19,627 nt of DNA. Source: Leucogyrophana mollusca. Taxonomy: Eukaryota; Basidiomycota; Agaricomycetes; Boletales. Where the stretch lies: the NCBI GenBank assembly GCA_021014945.1, contig MU266713.1:1-19627 (forward strand), read 5' to 3'. Both the position numbers and the translations under genes were made by a program. The notes below the pieces were generated by a model that saw only the letters and a program-made list of their open reading frames with translations, was not told the origin of the DNA and ran no database searches. This document shows positions 19,519 to 19,627 of this stretch, piece after piece; positions within the stretch are counted from its first letter, which is position 1, and every line of letters starts with the position of its first letter.

Positions 19519-19627
19519 CTAAAGCAGAGGCGCGCTGAGTGCCTCGTCGTTCCACATATTGTTGGCAACCTGAAACTAGTTAGCAGTGCCCTAAGATAGT
19601 AGTAAAACACGTACCAGATCCATAGCT
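19519..19627 (-). CDS. 3' end of an unidentified gene running off the right edge
   Basis: On the minus strand the sequence from the edge reads an exon ending in ATGGATCTG at 19615, then a 45-base intron (donor GTACGT, acceptor GTTTCAG), then a final exon 19569-19519 ending in TAG. In phase 0 this gives MDL-VANNMWNDEALSAPLL-stop. Clean splice sites, a stop in frame and typical intron size support a real gene end. Too little protein is present to name it. Confidence 0.55.

Noticed and set aside
1..19627. Transposon, CRISPR array, tRNA or rRNA
   Set aside because: No terminal repeats, transposase motifs, spaced direct repeats or cloverleaf structures were found on reading both strands, within the limits of a reading by eye.

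Overview
The window looks like nuclear DNA of a basidiomycete fungus, most likely a mushroom-forming Agaricomycete. Its genes are broken by many very short introns (mostly 45-65 bases) with fungal-type donors (GTAAGT, GTATGT, GTGAGT) and AG acceptors. Protein families are also ones I associate with Agaricomycetes. Long single-frame ORFs are mostly exons or shadows, so the models here were built by reading across introns by hand; no transcript or database was available.

Layout. (1) 286-1332, minus: a two-exon gene for a cysteine-peptidase-like protein, possibly related to the herpes-tegument (C76) deubiquitinase fold; it may continue past the left edge. (2) 1333-1540: a compact divergent promoter with a TATA box and a 9-bp inverted repeat. 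(3) 1541-10745, plus: one giant gene. I resolve 43 exons that close in phase to about 2,314 residues. In order: a low-complexity N-terminus, a conserved alpha-helical part, a probable beta-propeller, a GBP/VLIG-like GTPase domain with an intact P-loop, a long Cys/His-rich (zinc-binding) region and a C-terminal von Willebrand A domain with a complete metal site. (4) 10991-18673: four members of one seven-transmembrane-type family. Three look intact (13802-15126 plus, 15539-16827 minus, 17464-18673 minus) and one (10991-12209 minus) is broken by an in-frame TGA and a frameshift. (5) 19519-19627, minus: the last exon and part of the previous exon of another gene running off the right edge.

The most interesting unit is the giant GTPase-VWA gene with its head-to-head peptidase-like partner. 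The giant protein combines a large immune-type GTPase, a metal-binding array and an adhesion-type domain, an architecture suggestive of a sensor or scaffold in stress or self-defence; this is inference. The gene also carries three probable GC-AG introns and a 10-nt micro-exon. The membrane-protein cluster looks like an ordinary expanding and decaying tandem family, with one copy inverted and differing intron content.
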